A stretch of DNA of 13,703 nucleotides from the NCBI GenBank assembly GCA_003168295.1, contig PMST01000287.1, positions 3,391 to 17,093 on the forward strand, written 5' to 3'. Positions 13,653-13,703 of the stretch are shown piece by piece (the stretch's first letter is position 1; each line of letters begins with the position of its first letter). The DNA comes from Actinomycetota bacterium. Lineage in GTDB: Bacteria > Actinomycetota > Actinomycetes > Streptosporangiales > Streptosporangiaceae. A model generated the notes under the pieces. It ran no database searches. It was not told the DNA's origin and saw nothing but the letters and a program-made list of their open reading frames with translations. A program made the position numbers and the translations under genes.

Positions 13653-13703
13653 ATGTCCCGGTACCGGCTCAACCCGACCCCCGCGCAGGAAGCGGTGCTA
13701 CGG
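13653..13703 (+). CDS. tnpB: TnpB (IS605 OrfB) RNA-guided nuclease, N-terminus only (partial)
   Basis: Seventeen codons to the window edge read MSRYRLNPTPAQEAVLR, matching the conserved N-terminal motif of IS605 OrfB/TnpB (consensus about YRFRLYPTPEQExxL) where the first helix-turn-helix begins. TnpB is the RNA-guided DNA nuclease encoded by these elements, ancestral to Cas12. The nuclease domain and catalytic residues lie beyond the window, so activity cannot be judged. An in-frame ATG at 13623 would add ten residues (MSAPSDKCVR); neither start has a clear ribosome binding site. Confidence 0.8.
   Translation, partial: MSRYRLNPTPAQEAVLR

Larger units (their letters stand above)
13564..13703 (+). 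mobile_element. IS200/IS605-type element (tnpB type), left part only
   Basis: The right edge of the window opens a TnpB reading frame (from 13653) preceded by a structured end hairpin at 13564-13607. The order is consistent with the left end of an IS605/IS1341-type element entering from the right. The outer boundary is not defined; no tnpA, target site or right end is inside the window. Confidence 0.6.

Overview
The window is high-GC DNA with GTG and TTG starts, 4-base GTGA gene overlaps and strong G/C preference at third codon positions. Gene content (end of frr, cdsA, rlmN, WXG100-like protein, YihY, actinobacterial-type MazEF) points to an actinomycete of the Streptomyces/Streptosporangiales/Frankia kind. 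Genus cannot be fixed from this sequence alone.

Left part (1-4263, mostly chromosomal core): the last codons of frr (ribosome recycling factor) are followed without a gap by cdsA (CDP-diacylglycerol synthase). A 14-bp-stem hairpin separates cdsA from a convergent gene for a suppressor-of-fused (SUFU) domain protein. Divergent from that is rlmN (23S rRNA A2503 methyltransferase), translationally coupled by GTGA to a hexapeptide-repeat acyltransferase.

Middle (4201-8253, all minus strand): a stand-alone response regulator whose 3' end overlaps the acyltransferase by 63 bp; a conserved 144-aa protein of unknown function; then a likely co-transcribed metabolic set, in transcription order a cysteine hydrolase (isochorismatase-like), a GlxA-type AraC regulator and a class V PLP enzyme.

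Right part (8361-13703, accessory character): a minus-strand mazEF toxin-antitoxin pair; divergent from it a YihY/BrkB membrane protein; then a small protein that looks like the clamp-loader/tower part of RarA/MgsA without its ATPase domain. Convergent to that, on the minus strand, is a coupled pair: a 711-aa WXG100-like large protein and a 160-aa lipoprotein. The right edge holds the first codons of a plus-strand TnpB (IS200/IS605 family RNA-guided nuclease) preceded by a two-stage hairpin, about 8 bases from the start codon of the 711-aa gene.

No intergenic stretch exceeds 300 bases. I saw no rRNA, tRNA or CRISPR array. The strongest candidates for something undescribed are the 711-aa/lipoprotein pair, the ATPase-less RarA-like protein and the TnpB element end.
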